From: Siphonodentalium dalli
Lineage: Eukaryota; Mollusca; Scaphopoda; Gadilida; Siphonodentaliidae
Length of the DNA: 64,000 bases
Assembly: GCA_032622095.1 (NCBI GenBank)
Contig: CP136069.1
Location: 19,419,326 to 19,483,325 of the forward strand
Reading direction: 5' to 3'
A model generated the notes under the pieces. It did not search any database. It was given only the letters and a program-made list of their open reading frames with translations, and was not told the origin of the DNA. Positions 9,854 through 24,800 of the stretch are shown in pieces (the stretch's first letter is position 1; every line of letters begins with the position of its first letter). The position numbers and the translations under genes were made by a program.

Positions 9854-12800
9854 GTAAGTTGAAAACCCCACCGTATGCTTGTAAATACACCTTTAAATAA
9901 TGAACCAAACGCAAAGTTATTGTGTTTTTAATTAAACCTTGATTTCTATTTTAGATCTGGTGGAATTAGCTGGGCCGATCAAGTTGAACAAAATGAGAAT
10001 CGTGAGTATTTCGTTCAATCGTTGTTTATAAATTATATATTTCAATTTCGCAATCTATCAAGATTTATCAAAACTGAGATTGGTTACAATACACCAAATG
10101 ATTTGCATAGGACTCAGTGTTAACACATCCCGCTGTGCTGTATTCGCATGAAAGGGTTGACCCTGCACGAGTATCAAAAATTAAAGAACATATTTTTAGA
10201 CACACAAAAATGTGCCCAAAAGTACTGGTCAATATAATAAATATATTGCGTCACAACTCACATTGCAGTTTTGACAAATGTCACACTAGTCACTACCCGC
10301 AAAATGGAGGAAAAAAATCAACGAACGCTCTCATAATTTATAAATTCACCATATGGCTATATTTGATATTTCTCGTCGGGGAACCACATTTGTGCATTTT
10401 TTCCTACACTTTTCATCCATGTATCATTGACAGCTGCCAGAATTTTTTTTATGCTGAACCTAGCTTGGGGGGTGCCATGCCGGGGGAAATCACTCTACTA
10501 ATTTGTATTTGGTATATTATAACCGATTGGGAATGGAATCTCACAAAAATTGACGCTGGGAAAATGGCCAGCAAATGATCGTGATTCATGATTGAGTTCA
10601 TGTTTCGTCTTGGTTTATAGTTAAAGTTACAGTACCTGTACGTAAAGTGTCTTGTATAAGGAAAACACTGAACCCTGTGGGAACTGAACTGAACTGAACT
10701 GAAGTGATTTTTATTTGATAAATTAAATTATGCATATTATACACAATAACAACGGGGCTCTGTAGAAGGCATGGCTTATGGGCCAGAGCCCTATAATAGC
10801 ATGATAAATACAATAATGAATATAAACTGAGTGTAGGTAGGTGCAAGGATTGGGGAGAGTTGGGGCTAGTGGGGGGGGGGGGGCGCAAGATTACATGGTG
10901 TGCATAATATGTTGGGCGATGCTCATAAAGTATATATATTAAGTCAACTCCAAGAACAAATTAAAATGTTTTATGTGAATATCAAGGATGTGGCTGTACA
11001 ATCAGTGGACCTCATTTAGGTTTGAGATATGTGGTAGTTTAGTTTATACTTTCAGATTTAAGTTTAGAATTGGCCATTGATACGGCTGAATTATTGTACT
11101 CGTTTTCTTATAAAGTAATCTTTTAAATATTTAATGTATCCTGGGCTACTAATTTTAATGCGTAGTGTGCAGTCTGCAGGGAGGCTATTCCATAATTCTC
11201 GCGCTTTGTTTGAGATTGCACTTTTTGAGTTTTTAGTCCTTTTGAATTCATGATAAAGATTACCTTTTGTTTTTGCGCGGGTATTATAGCTATGGATATC
11301 TTCAATATGTGTGAGTAATTTTGATAACGAATCCGGTAGTGCATGCATATGATAATCATGTAGTATTCTAATGAGCTGCATGTTACCAATATCATCAAAT
11401 ATTAGTAGTTTGTTTAGTTTACAATAAGTCATAATATCACTTGTATCATTTGAGATAATTTTAAGGGCATTCTTCTGTAGTTTTCTGATTTTGGTTAGGT
11501 TCTTTTTGGTAGTCGAGCTCCATATTGCGTTACAATAGGTCAAGTAGGGGATAATTAGTGATAAGTATAAGGTTTTCAAAGTTTTTGCAGGAACAAATTC
11601 ACTGACTTTCCTCAGGATTCCAACATTACTGGCAAGTTTAGAGCATAATGAATTTATGTGTTTGTCCCAGGATAAGTTGTCTTCAATAGTGATGCCTAAA
11701 AATTTGGTATTTGCCACTCTATTAACATTTTTATTGTTTATAGTTAGGACTGGTAATACCTCAGGTAGTGAACAATTAGTGAAAAGCATGTAATTTGTTT
11801 TATCAATGTTCAATGACAGTTTATTAGCAGCAAACCACTGATTCATATAATCCAGTTCAGTGTTAACTCTGTTAAATAATTTGTGGATATCTCTATCAGA
11901 ACAAAATGCATTTGTGTCATCTGCAAAAAGTATCAATTTAGCATCCTTGCATATACTTGGTAAGTCATTCATATAGATTAAAAATAAGAGAGGCCCTAAG
12001 ATTGAGCCTTGTGGGACCCCACAGGTAATTTCATTGAGTTCTGATATATGGCCATCATATTGAACGCATTGTTTTCTATGAGTAAGATAATCCTTGAACC
12101 AGTTCAGTGCAACCCCTCGACATCCATAGTGCTCTAGTTTTTGAAGCATTATTCTATGATTTATTGTATCAAATGCCTTAGATAGGTCGAGGAACACTCC
12201 AATTGTGTGTTCATGATTGTCTAAGGCACCAGTTATTTTCTCTATAAGGTCAGTCAGAGCTAGAATTGTGGAATGATTCTTCCTAAAGCCATACTGGCTG
12301 CTGTATAAAATCTTGTGTTTTTCTAAGTATTTATTTAATCTATTATACATGAGTTTTTCAAGTACTTTTGAAAAGATAGGTAGCACAGATACAGGTCTGT
12401 AGTTACTGACTATACTTGCATCTTTAGCTTTGAAGATTGGGGATACTTTAGCAAATTTCATTCGTTCTGGGAATACACCTGTGGAAAGAGATAGGTTACA
12501 GATATGTGTCAATGGTAAGATAAAGGAATCTGCACATTGTTTTAAGATGCCACATTTAAGTTCATCTAGGCCAGCTGCTTTTTTTGAGTCTATACTTTTC
12601 AGTATGTATATTATTTCTAATTCTCCAGCAGGTTCAACAAATAATGAAGATGGGTTGGGAAGGGGAAGAAATTCCTTTGGGTCATTGGTTGAATTTATCT
12701 TTTTTGCTAGATTAGGACCTATATTTGTAAAAAATTCGTTGAATTTTTCTGCAATTTTGTTTTTACCACTTATATACTTATTTTCATGTTGAAATTGTGT

Positions 12801-15800
12801 CACATTAGTTTTGTTTTTATTTTGATTAAGTATTTTTTTCAGAACAGTCCATGTTGATTTCATGTCACCTTGGTAGCGTTCAAATTTTTTGTGATAGTAA
12901 TGTTTTTTGGCCATTCTTATTATGGATATTAATCTATTTTTATATGACTTGTACCTTTCATTGTTAATTTTAGATTTGTTTTCTATAAAATTTTGATATA
13001 GTTTGTTTTTTCTTTTAATTGAGTTAATTATTCCTGTTGTTATCCAGGGATTGTTATTCTGAGTTCTGATTTTCTTTCTACATTTAGGAAAGCTATAGTT
13101 GTAAGCATCAGTCATCATATCAATGAATGTATTATAAGATGAGTTGCAGTCGGTGGCGTTGTTCACATTGCTCCAGTCCATAGTTGATGTCTTGTTGATG
13201 AAGGTTTGAATATTTTGTTTTGAAAATTCCCGTTGGAAGATGTACGGGCTTCTAGACGTTTCGTACCATGGTCGTTTCGTACCTGGACGTTTCGTACCAT
13301 CTGGTCGTTTCGTACCATATTTTTTGGTCGTTTCGTACCGCATTGTTTGGTCGTTTCGTACCATGTAGAAAATCAATTGGTCGTTTCGTACCATGTAGAA
13401 AATCAATTGGTCGTTTCGTACCGTGTGTTGTTCCATGTTGGGAATGGGGGGAAACAGTATTAATTTCATACTTTATTCTTTATTTTAAAATAACAATAAC
13501 ATATTAACATTAACAATATTATTTTACACAATAATATGGGACATGATATTTATTATTTGATTAACAATCAGCAGGCTCGACATCAAGGACAGCAACTGTT
13601 GGCGCAAACAGTTTTGAACATGCCTTCAAAAGACCACTGGTGGAAATGCCGCCGTTTTCGTAGTTACTCCACAAGCAGAATGGTTGCGCCTGGTTCTCCC
13701 GATACTGGAGTCTTTGGTACCTTTTATTGGTATTTTATTGGTATTTTTTTTTTCACCAACCAACTTTACTGTCATGTCTGTCGTTGCCGATTCCTTCTTG
13801 AGCATTGGAACCAGGATGTAATATGGGATGTTTGTTGCCTTGTTTTTGAATTGGATGCGTCTGTGCCATCCCTTAGTGTCGTTGTTTGTTCGGATGGAGC
13901 ACCCGTAGACGCACCACGATTCCATTGGTAGGCATCTGGAGTCCAGCCACTGTGATTCCACATACTCGTAGATTAATGGCATGTTGCCGATTTTGGCTGT
14001 CGGGTGATCTCACATCCTGGCAAATGCTGATCGGATGTGTTCAGCTGGTGATAGTCAATCAATCAATCAATTGTTTATTCTCGTCACTCAAAATTACATG
14101 GGTATTGAGACGTGGCAGAAGTGGCAAAGCATTATATATATATAAAGCTTTCGCAGTTGCCTACAAAAATGAAAAGAAGATATAAACATAAATAAGAAAA
14201 TTTTCAGTTTGTTATATATTATTCTAATTTCCCCCTATTTCTGCTAATTGAAATAATAGCATTATTCTACTTATATAATTGAAAATAAAAATAATAATCA
14301 TATAAGTTATATTTTGAAAAAATTGATTTAATCATACAATTCTATTATTTTATTTTAATCATATAATTCTATTATTTTTATTTTATCTACTATTTTATTT
14401 TATGAGAACTAATATTTACCTGTATTCGTCTCCTTTTTTGTTGTACAGTTCGATCAGCCCTTTTGAATATGCTTATTCACGGCCTGGGTCCAGTGAAAAT
14501 AACAACCACGTCTTTCTACCTCTGGTAGTAACTTGTGTTTGGACTTCCATGTTGCCTTGTCAAAGTCCATACAATTAACGTCGGAGAGAAAGTCATCCAT
14601 GATTGTGAGATGAATGATGAAATGATGGGGGATCTCATGTTACTTATAGGATTCCAACAAAAACAACCGTGTTTTCCACATTTCCAACACACGGTACGAA
14701 ACGACCAATTGATTTTCTACATGGTACGAAACGACCAAAGAATGCGGTACGAAACGACCAAACAATATGGTACGAAACGACCAGATGGTACGAAACGACC
14801 AAGTACGAAACGACCACGGTACGAAACGTCCTGTACCCGATGTACGTTGCTTTGTTTTGGTGTTGTTCTTTATCATGACCTCTAATTATATGGAATATTG
14901 GTAGGTGATCAGATATATCTTCAACAAAAATGCCTGAGTATTTCGGTGATGAGTGGTGACAGTTGGTGAAAATGTTATCTATCAGGGTTGCACTGAACTC
15001 AGTTATTCGTGTTGGCTTGGTGATCATTGGGAGGAACATAAATGATTTCAAGAGATTGGTAAAGTGTTTCTCTGCATTATTCTCTGAGCCTAGGTTAATA
15101 TTAAAGTCTCCCATAAGGATACAATTCCTTCTCTCTTTGGATATCTTTGACATGATTGATTCCATTTTTTCCATAAATTTCTCAAGATCTGAGTTTGGGG
15201 GGCGGTATATACATCCTACTATTTGTTTTTTCCCTTTGTTATCTTCTACTTCGGCGAAAATACTTTCCAGATAGTCAGTGTTAGTAGTTAGGTCAGATCG
15301 GATTTCAGCTTTTAATGATGTGTGAATATATAGTCCAACTCCCCCTCCGCCTTTATCATTTCTATGTCTTTCTACTAAGTTATATTCATTAAGTTTCATG
15401 AGGTTCATTGGTGAGTTGTCAGCTAACCAAGTTTCAGTAATACCTATAATGTGAAAGTTGTGCTTACAATTATTGAGGAAGGTTGATAATTTATCTATGT
15501 TTTTATTTATTGATCTTATGTTAAAATGGATTAAAGATGCTGATATACTGCTTTCGATATCTTTGATTTTTTCATTGAATTCTTCTAGTAATAGATAATT
15601 GGAGGAATTTTGTTGGTTTAAGGTGTCTAGTAAGTTGTCATCATCATTAAATTCATTTTGAAAATTATCATTCAGTGTAAAAGGGTTTGTTATAAGTGGT
15701 TTTATATTTGGTAGTTCTAGGTGGTTAAAATCTTGATTCATGTCATATATAGCTAATTTGAAAAGGGCTTCTTCTTCAATGTTGTTGAAAGGTAAAAGAT

Positions 15801-18800
15801 TTCCTGGATACAATGATAGCAGAACCAGGGTGAGTTATCTTCATTTAACCTTATTAGATCATTTTTTGTTAACTTAGAGCATTTCAAATGAATCCACTGG
15901 TCACACAAGTCACATCCCAGAGCATCTTGATTGTTTCTTACTGATTTGTTACAGGTTGAGCAAGGATATTTTATCGGCATTGCAGTTTGTGGTTGGGGTG
16001 GGTGGGAGGGTAGGGGTTACAAAGAGAGTAAAGTAGAGGAGAGCAGCGTGGAGGAGGTGCAGTTGGATGAAACAAATATAAAAAAAAAGAAAAAAATTTC
16101 AATGGCTGACAGCCAAAAAGATCACTTGTGTAGGTATCTGTTTTCAAAGCTATGCGTGTTGTAAGCTAAATATATGAGATTTCATAGTTTCAGAGGTTTA
16201 ATTTATTTTTCACTACTTGTATGTTTATATACAGTGCATTGCGATTGTGATGTTTCATCGGATTGAGAGGTTTTGTTTCATTTTTTACAAAGTTTTGATT
16301 TTGAATTTTGAATTTTTTATATATTTTTATTTTTAAGCTGTAGGATTATAGAGTACCGGTATGTGAGACCAATCATTGTAGACTAATGAGGGTAATTTAA
16401 TTTAATGTCACAAGTATGAGCTTATATGTTCTAGGTTCTAGTCAAGAGGCTCATATACCTAGTGTTATAAAAGAAAGAAGAGACAAAAAAAAACAATATT
16501 GAGTGAAGACAAGAAATATAGTTTCATGCAGACAAGAAATTTGGTTTCATGCAGGAAGAGAAAGTGGTCATAAAAATAATAGGAATTGGGAAACAGAATT
16601 ATGACAAGAGATATGATTTCATGCAGGAAAGCAAGCATAAATATAATAAGCATACATGAATAAAGATATTAGAAATATTTCATGAATAAATGAATACATT
16701 AATTTTGGTAACATGCACATGATCATGCAATACATTATACAAGTTAGGCTTTAATATGGGCCTTATTTGTTCAACTACTATTGTCATTTTATGACTTAGT
16801 AAGTTAGTATATTTGAATTTAGATTTGTACTGATATCATCTGAATTAAATATTCTAGTAAGGTACGTCATCAGTGCTATGATGGGATGATACCATTATAT
16901 CCAGATCATGGTCTGGACCTACACTCACATCGTTATTCAATTCAGATTATATTTAGTAACTAATGAGTATTTCAGGTGGAAATAAATATGCTTAAGTGTA
17001 TAAGGGCCTAACACTCTAATTCAACTTATAAGTTATGATAATTTAGATCAGGTCTAATATTCGAATTCAAATTATAAATTATGATGATTTAGATGGGAAG
17101 AAAAAACATAAATGTGTTATCATGCAATAAGAAAAGATAGTACATTATTTGCACTGGATGTTAAAGCTATATACATTTAGCATGCAGATAACATGAGATG
17201 ATATTTGTGTAAGCATACCAGGACAACAACATTGATTCATGCAATCAAATCACACTGGACAGTGGAAGTTGGTTACAGATAGCATACCATGAGTAGATGG
17301 AGGACATTGAATACATAAGCATAGACAAATTAGGAATAAACAAACAAACAAGAACAAAGAAGAACAGGTAGATGTACATGCAGATTAGGCTTATGAGCCA
17401 ACTTGTCTTTTCAAATTTTCTCGAGATCACTTAATTTCCTAATGTGAATTTTGGAGTCATTTTGCGTCAGGGCAATTATTTTGCCATCCAAGGTCCATGT
17501 GTTTTTCACATTAACATGCTTATTGGTTAATTTGAGGAGCTCCATATTTTTCCATGTTAGGCTTTCCGTCACCACCAGTTTGGTGTCATTGCCATACATC
17601 TTTGAATTTTTTAACGCTCGTTTACCCATGAACAGTTCGTGTTTCTTGTCATGTCGCGTCAGTCTTACAATAATTGGTCTGGGTCTTTGTTTTTTTGCAT
17701 CAAATTTCCCCAACCGATGGGTGCGGCCAATATCCTTCTCATCAGTCGCAATTTTTAGAGCCTTTCTAAAGACATCCAAAGCTTTAGTATTAGTGTTCTC
17801 ATCTTTTTGTTCAGGAACACCATGTATTAGTAGACAATTTCGTCTGCTATATTGTTCGAGGTTATTTACTTCCTCCATTAGTTTAATATTATCGTCCTTG
17901 AGTTTTCGCATTTCCTTTTCAAGGTTTTCTATACGATTTACAAGAGGGTTGTTTGTTGGTTCAACAATGGATTTGGAGAATTGTTCATTTTGAATGATTG
18001 CCTTCACAATAGTTGATTTCGTATCTTCATTAGATATTATTTCTTGGACAATCTTATCGGCCAATTTTTCAACTAAAAGCTTAAGTATATTATCATCCTT
18101 CAACAGTGTATTAGTTAATGTTTTCTTAAGATCATCATCACCAGAAGATGCACTGGTTGACTTTCTCCCTGCTGGCATTATTACGTTTTGTTTCTATGTA
18201 AACAACAGAACAACTTCCCTAATTTCGTGATACGACGATGGCATTTGATGGAAAAAATCGAATAATTTATCAGTTAGGTTGTATAGTTTGTAGATTATTG
18301 GTTTCTCCTCTATTTAGTTGGTATTCATTGCTATGTTACTCGCATTCAGCTTCATTTACACATTCATTGTAGTATTATATTGTAGTGAAATTTTGGCTGT
18401 CAAATTTTCCGACTCCTTACGCCATTACCGGAAGTTAATTGGAACCCCCAATAAGCCCACTGCTTTTCATAGTGAACATGAAGTTGAGACCATAGTGGAT
18501 CAGATTAAGAATAAGATAAATGAATAAACAAATGTTTGTGAGACTTGCCGGTGATCACCAAGAATCATGTAAATCTCTTTAAAACTCCCAACGTCTACTT
18601 TTTCACGACATACATATGTAGGCTTGAGGTATTAACCCTTTACTGAAGTTTATTTTGAAACATATGCTGTACATTTTTATGTGTACCGGTACCCATACCA
18701 TAGGCATAGTAATACAGTATGGTACACATAGTGTTGACGGCTGGATTGACCACTCGTCGTTGGTCTGTGTAAACACTTTACGCATGGTGCGATAACTCAA

Positions 18801-21800
18801 ATATCTTATATCCGGCGATCGGAACCGAAATTGGTATGTGAGTTTCTGAGCTCAAAATACAGATCGATTTCGAATATGGGTGTGATCCAATTATTTTTTA
18901 TGGAATTAACTTATGGCCCTTTTTCGAATTAGAATTCATGCATGCTGCGAAAACTCAACATTTTTCATCTGATTAGCACCAAATTTGGTATGTGAGTTTC
19001 TCAGCCCAAAATACAGATCATGTTGTTGTTGTTCTTCTAACTGCTTGGACTGTAAAGTCATTCCAGTATAAATGGTCTCGTTGTACTCTCTTCTCGTGTA
19101 CTTTCTCGTGTGTGCTTAACTCTATGTGCTGTGATACACTTGTACATTTGAAAATACTCTTGTGCGCATGCGTTAGGCGTAACATTGTTAATTATTTAGT
19201 TTGCCACAACTGTACTTTCAGTTCCATCAAAACGTTTGGAAGATATAATGTATGATTGGAAAGCCTCTAACATCTGTTTTCTCTGTACTGCCTCCATCTC
19301 AGTGTCATTCCCCGTAAGCACTTGTAGCCTCATCCTCACCTCTTCATCGCCACCCACATATAAAATCGTTCTGTAACTCTCTTCCAATACTCCTCTCTCA
19401 CTCTCAAACTTCTTGCACCTGTTAATGTAATGGTTGATGTCTTCTCTCTCTTCACATTCATCACACAGATCTGTAGTGCAGTTGTTATCCCATTTTACTC
19501 TGCTACTAAGTAATCGATGTTGTCCTGCTATCAGCTGGTTGATGATCATTCCAACTCTTCTCGACTTCCCTTTGAAAAACTTCACTTTTCCAACTTCATT
19601 TATATTAAAAAAATTCTCTCGAATCAGTGTTGAGTTATCCTTTACTGCTAGTAGGGTCCGGCGAATCGGCGATTTTGTTCGAATCGAATCTCGAATCGAA
19701 TCAGAAACGCGGATTTCACATCGAATCGAATCTCGAATCGAATCTTACTCCCCGTGGTAAATCGACAAGAACTAGATTTATGTCGGCGATCCCGCTGCAG
19801 CGCGAGTGTCTCCCCATACCATCACCTGTGCGTGTTTGGCAGCTTGCCGTGTGGACCTGCGTCACAATAAAAAATGTTGAGAACGGCACATGAATATATG
19901 ACGAGATAAATCGTACTCTGTCGTACTTTTTTTTTCATCAGGGCCCAATTTTTTCTTCATCGTAAAGGTGGCTAGTGACAACTGTTTCTTTTTAGGGGCT
20001 CGCCCGCATCGCCGCTACTACTAGACGTGTTGCCGGTTAATTTTCGTTTTGAGTCTTTCTTTTCTTTTGCCCTTATGGTGGATTGCAGGATGACTGCGGC
20101 TAAGGTGTGCCCATAAGTGGGAGGTAGTGCCCGTTTTCTGAACTGATAGTACAGTCGTGCACGATTTGCACCTAAATTTGTCAACGCTGCATTCAAAATA
20201 ACTTTTAATTTCCGCCATTATAACTTTGGATAAATAAAAAGTAGGGAAGGGCACAAGTGATGGATCGATGATATGGATATTACGACGACCCAAGAGCAAT
20301 AATTTACTGAATGAAACAGGACCGCATCTCGTGCACCGACGGCGTTCGCAACGACATCTGCGTGCGTTTGTTTTAGAGCTTTTATAGGACACGCTGTTCA
20401 ACAAGTTCGCACATAATGAGGTTAATATGGTGATTCGAACTACATTCGAATCACACGATCGATTTCGAATCGAATCGAATCAGTAAGACGATTTCGAATC
20501 GAATCGAATCTCGAAGCTTCGCCGGACCCTAACTGCTAGTTATAATAGTTATAATAAAAATCTATGTTATGTTGAAATTTTAAACTATTATGGGGGAAAT
20601 ACCTGGTACATGGAATAATATGGGAACTATATTGATCTATTCTGCGGATCTTGAAGTAAGACTCCGTGAACAGGCAACGATCAGCTTTGATACATGTACA
20701 TCTTTTTGATCATGTTCGAATATGTGTTTGATCTAGCCATAGGCGGTTACCCCAGAAAACAACTCTGTTTTGGTTTGTAACAATATCGACCATTCTTGAT
20801 CGACGTGATTCAGTCCCAACCTACGCACATTTTTAAAAATATTTTATATCTCCTTGCATATTGTTGTCTTTATTGTTTACTGATTATAACTCAAGTACTG
20901 ATAATGTAATTAATACAGGTTTTTCCACTGTGAATAAAGAAAACTCTTATCACTCACAAAGCATTGAAGGTTTTATAGAATATATCGGTTGCAGTTTGGT
21001 TTTGAAATTAAACCAAAAGAAAACCGAGAAACAGTAAACCCACACATCACTACATATCATACACATGGCCTCTTGATCTCTGAGGGAGATAACTAATCTA
21101 CCAGTACTTAGATCTAATGCAGAATTAATTAATTTGGTTTTTGAAACTTTTGAAATGTTATTGTTGTAACTGTGAAACATTTAAGTGGCAAACCTTGGTA
21201 TACATCTAGTCCCACATCATATGATATCATTGAATATGATTAACCCTGTCCACACATCATATGGTTTTGTGATATTTTTCATATCATCATTCTCCTATTC
21301 TAAGTCCAGGTTGATGGTGATCCACTTTCACTCTCATGGATTTTGAGATTAAAATTAATCCATTCCATAGACACATGATATGTGATAGGTAGATATTAAA
21401 TTATCCCTTCCATTTTGAGCCAAGATGAGCAATGAATTCTATAAACCACCTAATGAATATTCTTATATCATTAGAGGACATGTCTTATTTTGAAATTCCC
21501 TCAATTGCATTTGGGCTGCAGGGTAATACTAACAGTGCTGGTATTCATTGAGACTGACTTATTGTATGGGTTTATATATCCAATGACATGGTTTTTATAA
21601 ACTAATGTGTGTTTGGGTAAGATTAAGCCGTCACTATCTGATTTGATATTTGTCATTGATTGTGTTTTATATTTCATGGTACAGTTTATGATAATGCATC
21701 CCTGACCTGCATAGTGAAGGTCATTTGGTTGATTTCAAGTCTTGAAATAGGGTGTCTGTCATTTGCAGAATGAGGTCCCCAGAGGGTGAATTTGGTGATG

Positions 21801-24800
21801 CTAGCCCGCTATGCGGGGGTAGCATCACTAAATTCACCCTCTGGGGACCTCATTCTGAAAATGACAGACACCCTATTTCAAGGCTTGGTTGATTTGCTCA
21901 AAAATATTAACCTTCTCCACCAATCCTGTTGACAAAATGTGACCCGCCATATCAAATCCAGTCGTAAGTCGGGATTTTTTTACCCTGTGCCGATGCATTC
22001 TCTTATATATGCGAGTCGCCTCACATATATAAGAGAATGCATTGGCCTAACAATTTTTTTACAATTTTAATAGTTTTTTCTTGTATTCTTTAACAATTTT
22101 ATAATTTAACCCATACAGAGCCCCAGACAAACATGAGCAGACAACACTCTTCTATATGCTTCTATATATGTGTGGGGCTCCCTGCAGGGTAATGGATGTT
22201 TTTTATTTTATGTCAGAAACATTTATTTAAAAAAAATGATAAAAAATTGTTAGGCCAATGCATTCTCTTATATATGCGAGGCGACCTATGGTCGACTCGC
22301 ATATATAAGAGAATGCATTGGCACAGGGTAAAAAAATCCCGACTTACGACTGGATTTGATATGGCGGGTCACAAATGTGATAACTAAATATTTTTTACCC
22401 GATCACTCTTATAATCACATGCAGGTTAATCATGACACATTCTTCACCTGTATAGATTTTGGTATTGATTTTTTGGTTTTGAAAATATTAACCCTACCTT
22501 TAACCATGAAATGAACACCTGCTATCCAAAGCAATACTTTATCTGATCTCATATTTATACCAATCCAAGTAAATGATGGACCCCCCCCCCCCAATTTATC
22601 TTTCCCATCATCTCAACATTTACATGTATGTGTGAAGGTGTATATTAAGTTCTAGATTGCTGATTCTGAGTTATGGTTTAAGGTATGGGTTAAACTTCTG
22701 CAATTTGTTATCGGCATGTTGTCTTTATTATGGTTGATCAATGGCCACCAGTGACCATCTTGGATTTGACATTTGAATCCATCTTAATACTTAAGTACCA
22801 GTATAAGCTACCAGGCCAAGCAAACTGATCAACAATTAACTTACACTGACATCTATTTTGTTTTTCCAGCACTCTTACCTCAAACGCAGGAAGAATATGA
22901 CAGAAATACTGGAATTAAAAAGATTACAGAATACAAGCAAAATGAAGACAATAAGTTGGTGAAGACTGTCAAACATTATAAAATTGAAAAGAAGTTGGTC
23001 CCAAAAGCAATTGCAAGGAGAAAGGTATATATTATTATATGTCATTTAATTAAAACCCTTTCAGTGCCAAGTTTGATTTTTGTATCAACCCATATTTCCT
23101 TAAAGTCATTAGCTTCACTCCCGGTGGGCATATATTTGATGTCAGACAGAACTGTGCCCGATATACCACAAGAAAGGTCATAAAAAACTAGAAAGAAAAC
23201 CCCAATGTGGCATATTATTAGTGCGGTACTCGCCCTGTATTAAATTGTTGAAAACTGCGATCAGAGTAAGAAATCTTCTCAGATACTAACACATTTTCGG
23301 AGCGAATCAGCGCGCGGAGTCTCATGGAATTATATTCGGAGGAAATCGGAACCACCCGAATAACGACGATCGGCTGGCACGCACGACTGGGAGAACAGCC
23401 AAAACAAAGGCCGGCATGTCGATAACGAAAGTAGATTCAACAAAAAGAGAAAAAAAATAAAAAATAATAGGGGGCCTATCATAGTTTTTGCATTCAAGTT
23501 TTCTAAGTAAAATGTCGACAATTATTTGGCAACTAACAAAGTTTTCACACTCTGTATATATATTTAATTTTATATATATATGGAATTTTTGCAAATTTAG
23601 GAGAGAATGAGTACGTATTCACAGTGTGCAAAAGACGATTGGCACACCTCCGAAATTATCCAGGTTCACCAATAATAAACAAATCTGGGAATTCTGCCTT
23701 CTAATCTAACGTCAACATATTTGGCCGAATACAAGGTGAAGTTATCTGCATGCGAATTATTGACTTCTGTAAATGTAAATTATAAGCAATATTTCAATAA
23801 TATTTGACATCACAATAGACCAATCGTGCTGAGCTAGATCGATTGGTCTTCCTGACACTGTTGTAAGAGATTTCTTGAATATTGAAATTTTGTTTGCTTG
23901 AAGATTTGTTCAAATTTATGATGAATATACCAGCAAAAAATTATACATTGTCTTTCGTTAGTTTCAAAATTGTCTTTCATTAGTTTCAAAATGAATAAGA
24001 ATAATTTTTTTACAAAAAAATGGTTGTAACTTGAAAGAACAATTTAGAGTAGGCCTACTCCCTTTATCCAAGATTCATGCTGGCTGTGAAAGACCGATGG
24101 GATTATTTTAGCCCGATCAGTATATTTTAGCCCGATCGGGCTATTATTGATTGATCGGTGGTTCACCCAGACCTGTAGGATATGCGCACTATAGGATATA
24201 GATAAGGCGTTTTATGTATGGGAGGCCTATTTCACTTGAAAGAACAATTTATAGTAGGCCTACTCCCTTTATCCAAGATTCAGGCTGGCTGTGAAAGACC
24301 GATCGGTCTATTTTAGCCTGATCGGTCTATTTTAGCCCGATCGGGTTATTATTGATTGATCGGTGGTTCACCCAGACCTGTAGGGTATGCGCGCTATATA
24401 GTATATAGATAAGGCGTTTCATGTATGGGAGGCCTATTTCACTTGAAAGAACAATTTATAGTAGGCCTACTCCCTTTATCCAAGATTCAGGCTGGCTGTG
24501 AAAGACCGATCGGTCTATTTTAGCCCGATCGGGCTATTATTGATTGATCGGTGGTTCACCCAGATCTGTAGGGTATGCGCGCTATAGTATATAGATAAGG
24601 CGTTTCATGTATGGGAGGCCTATTTCACTTGAAAGAACAATTTAGAGTAGGCCTACTCCCTTTATCCAAGATTCATGCTGGCTGTGAAAGACCGATGGGA
24701 TTATTCTAGCCCGATCAGTATATTTTAGCCCGATCGGGCTATTATTGATTGATCGGTGGTTCACCCAGACCTGTAGGATATGCGCACTATAGGATATAGA

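Larger units (their letters stand above)
13247..14838. mobile_element. MULE-type DNA transposon inserted in the LINE
   Basis: The 1592-bp element is flanked by an exact 8-bp duplication, GATGTACG (13239-13246 and 14839-14846). Its ends are long inverted repeats (13247-13430 and 14685-14838) made of repeated GGTCGTTTCGTACC modules with short spacers. The left arm has one extra 30-bp module. Long TIRs, an 8-bp duplication and a transposase C-terminal fragment point to the Mutator-like group. Removing the insertion and one duplicate would put the two LINE halves in one frame (TYI next to FQRE), which fixes the ends. Confidence 0.85.
10676..18200 (-). mobile_element. Nearly full-length non-LTR retrotransposon (LINE), reverse strand, split by a MULE
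   Basis: On the minus strand the order is ORF1 (18178-17411), a 1.4-kb spacer, ORF2 with PHD-like finger, APE endonuclease and reverse transcriptase, then a 3' UTR ending in tandem AGTTC-type repeats (the GAACT run at 10680-10702). This architecture belongs to the CR1/L2/jockey-like group; the exact clade is not determined. The 5' edge is uncertain (18200 is approximate). A separate 1.6-kb DNA transposon sits between the endonuclease and reverse-transcriptase halves. The element is in antisense orientation to EIF3G, the usual surviving orientation for intronic insertions. Confidence 0.85.

Noticed and set aside
10117-10578. 153-residue frame in intron 2
   Set aside because: Irregular composition, no family motif, and it lies inside an intron without exon-like signals.
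18634-18650. TTAACCCTTTACTGAAG as a piggyBac-type end
   Set aside because: No matching inverted end with TTAA was found within reach.
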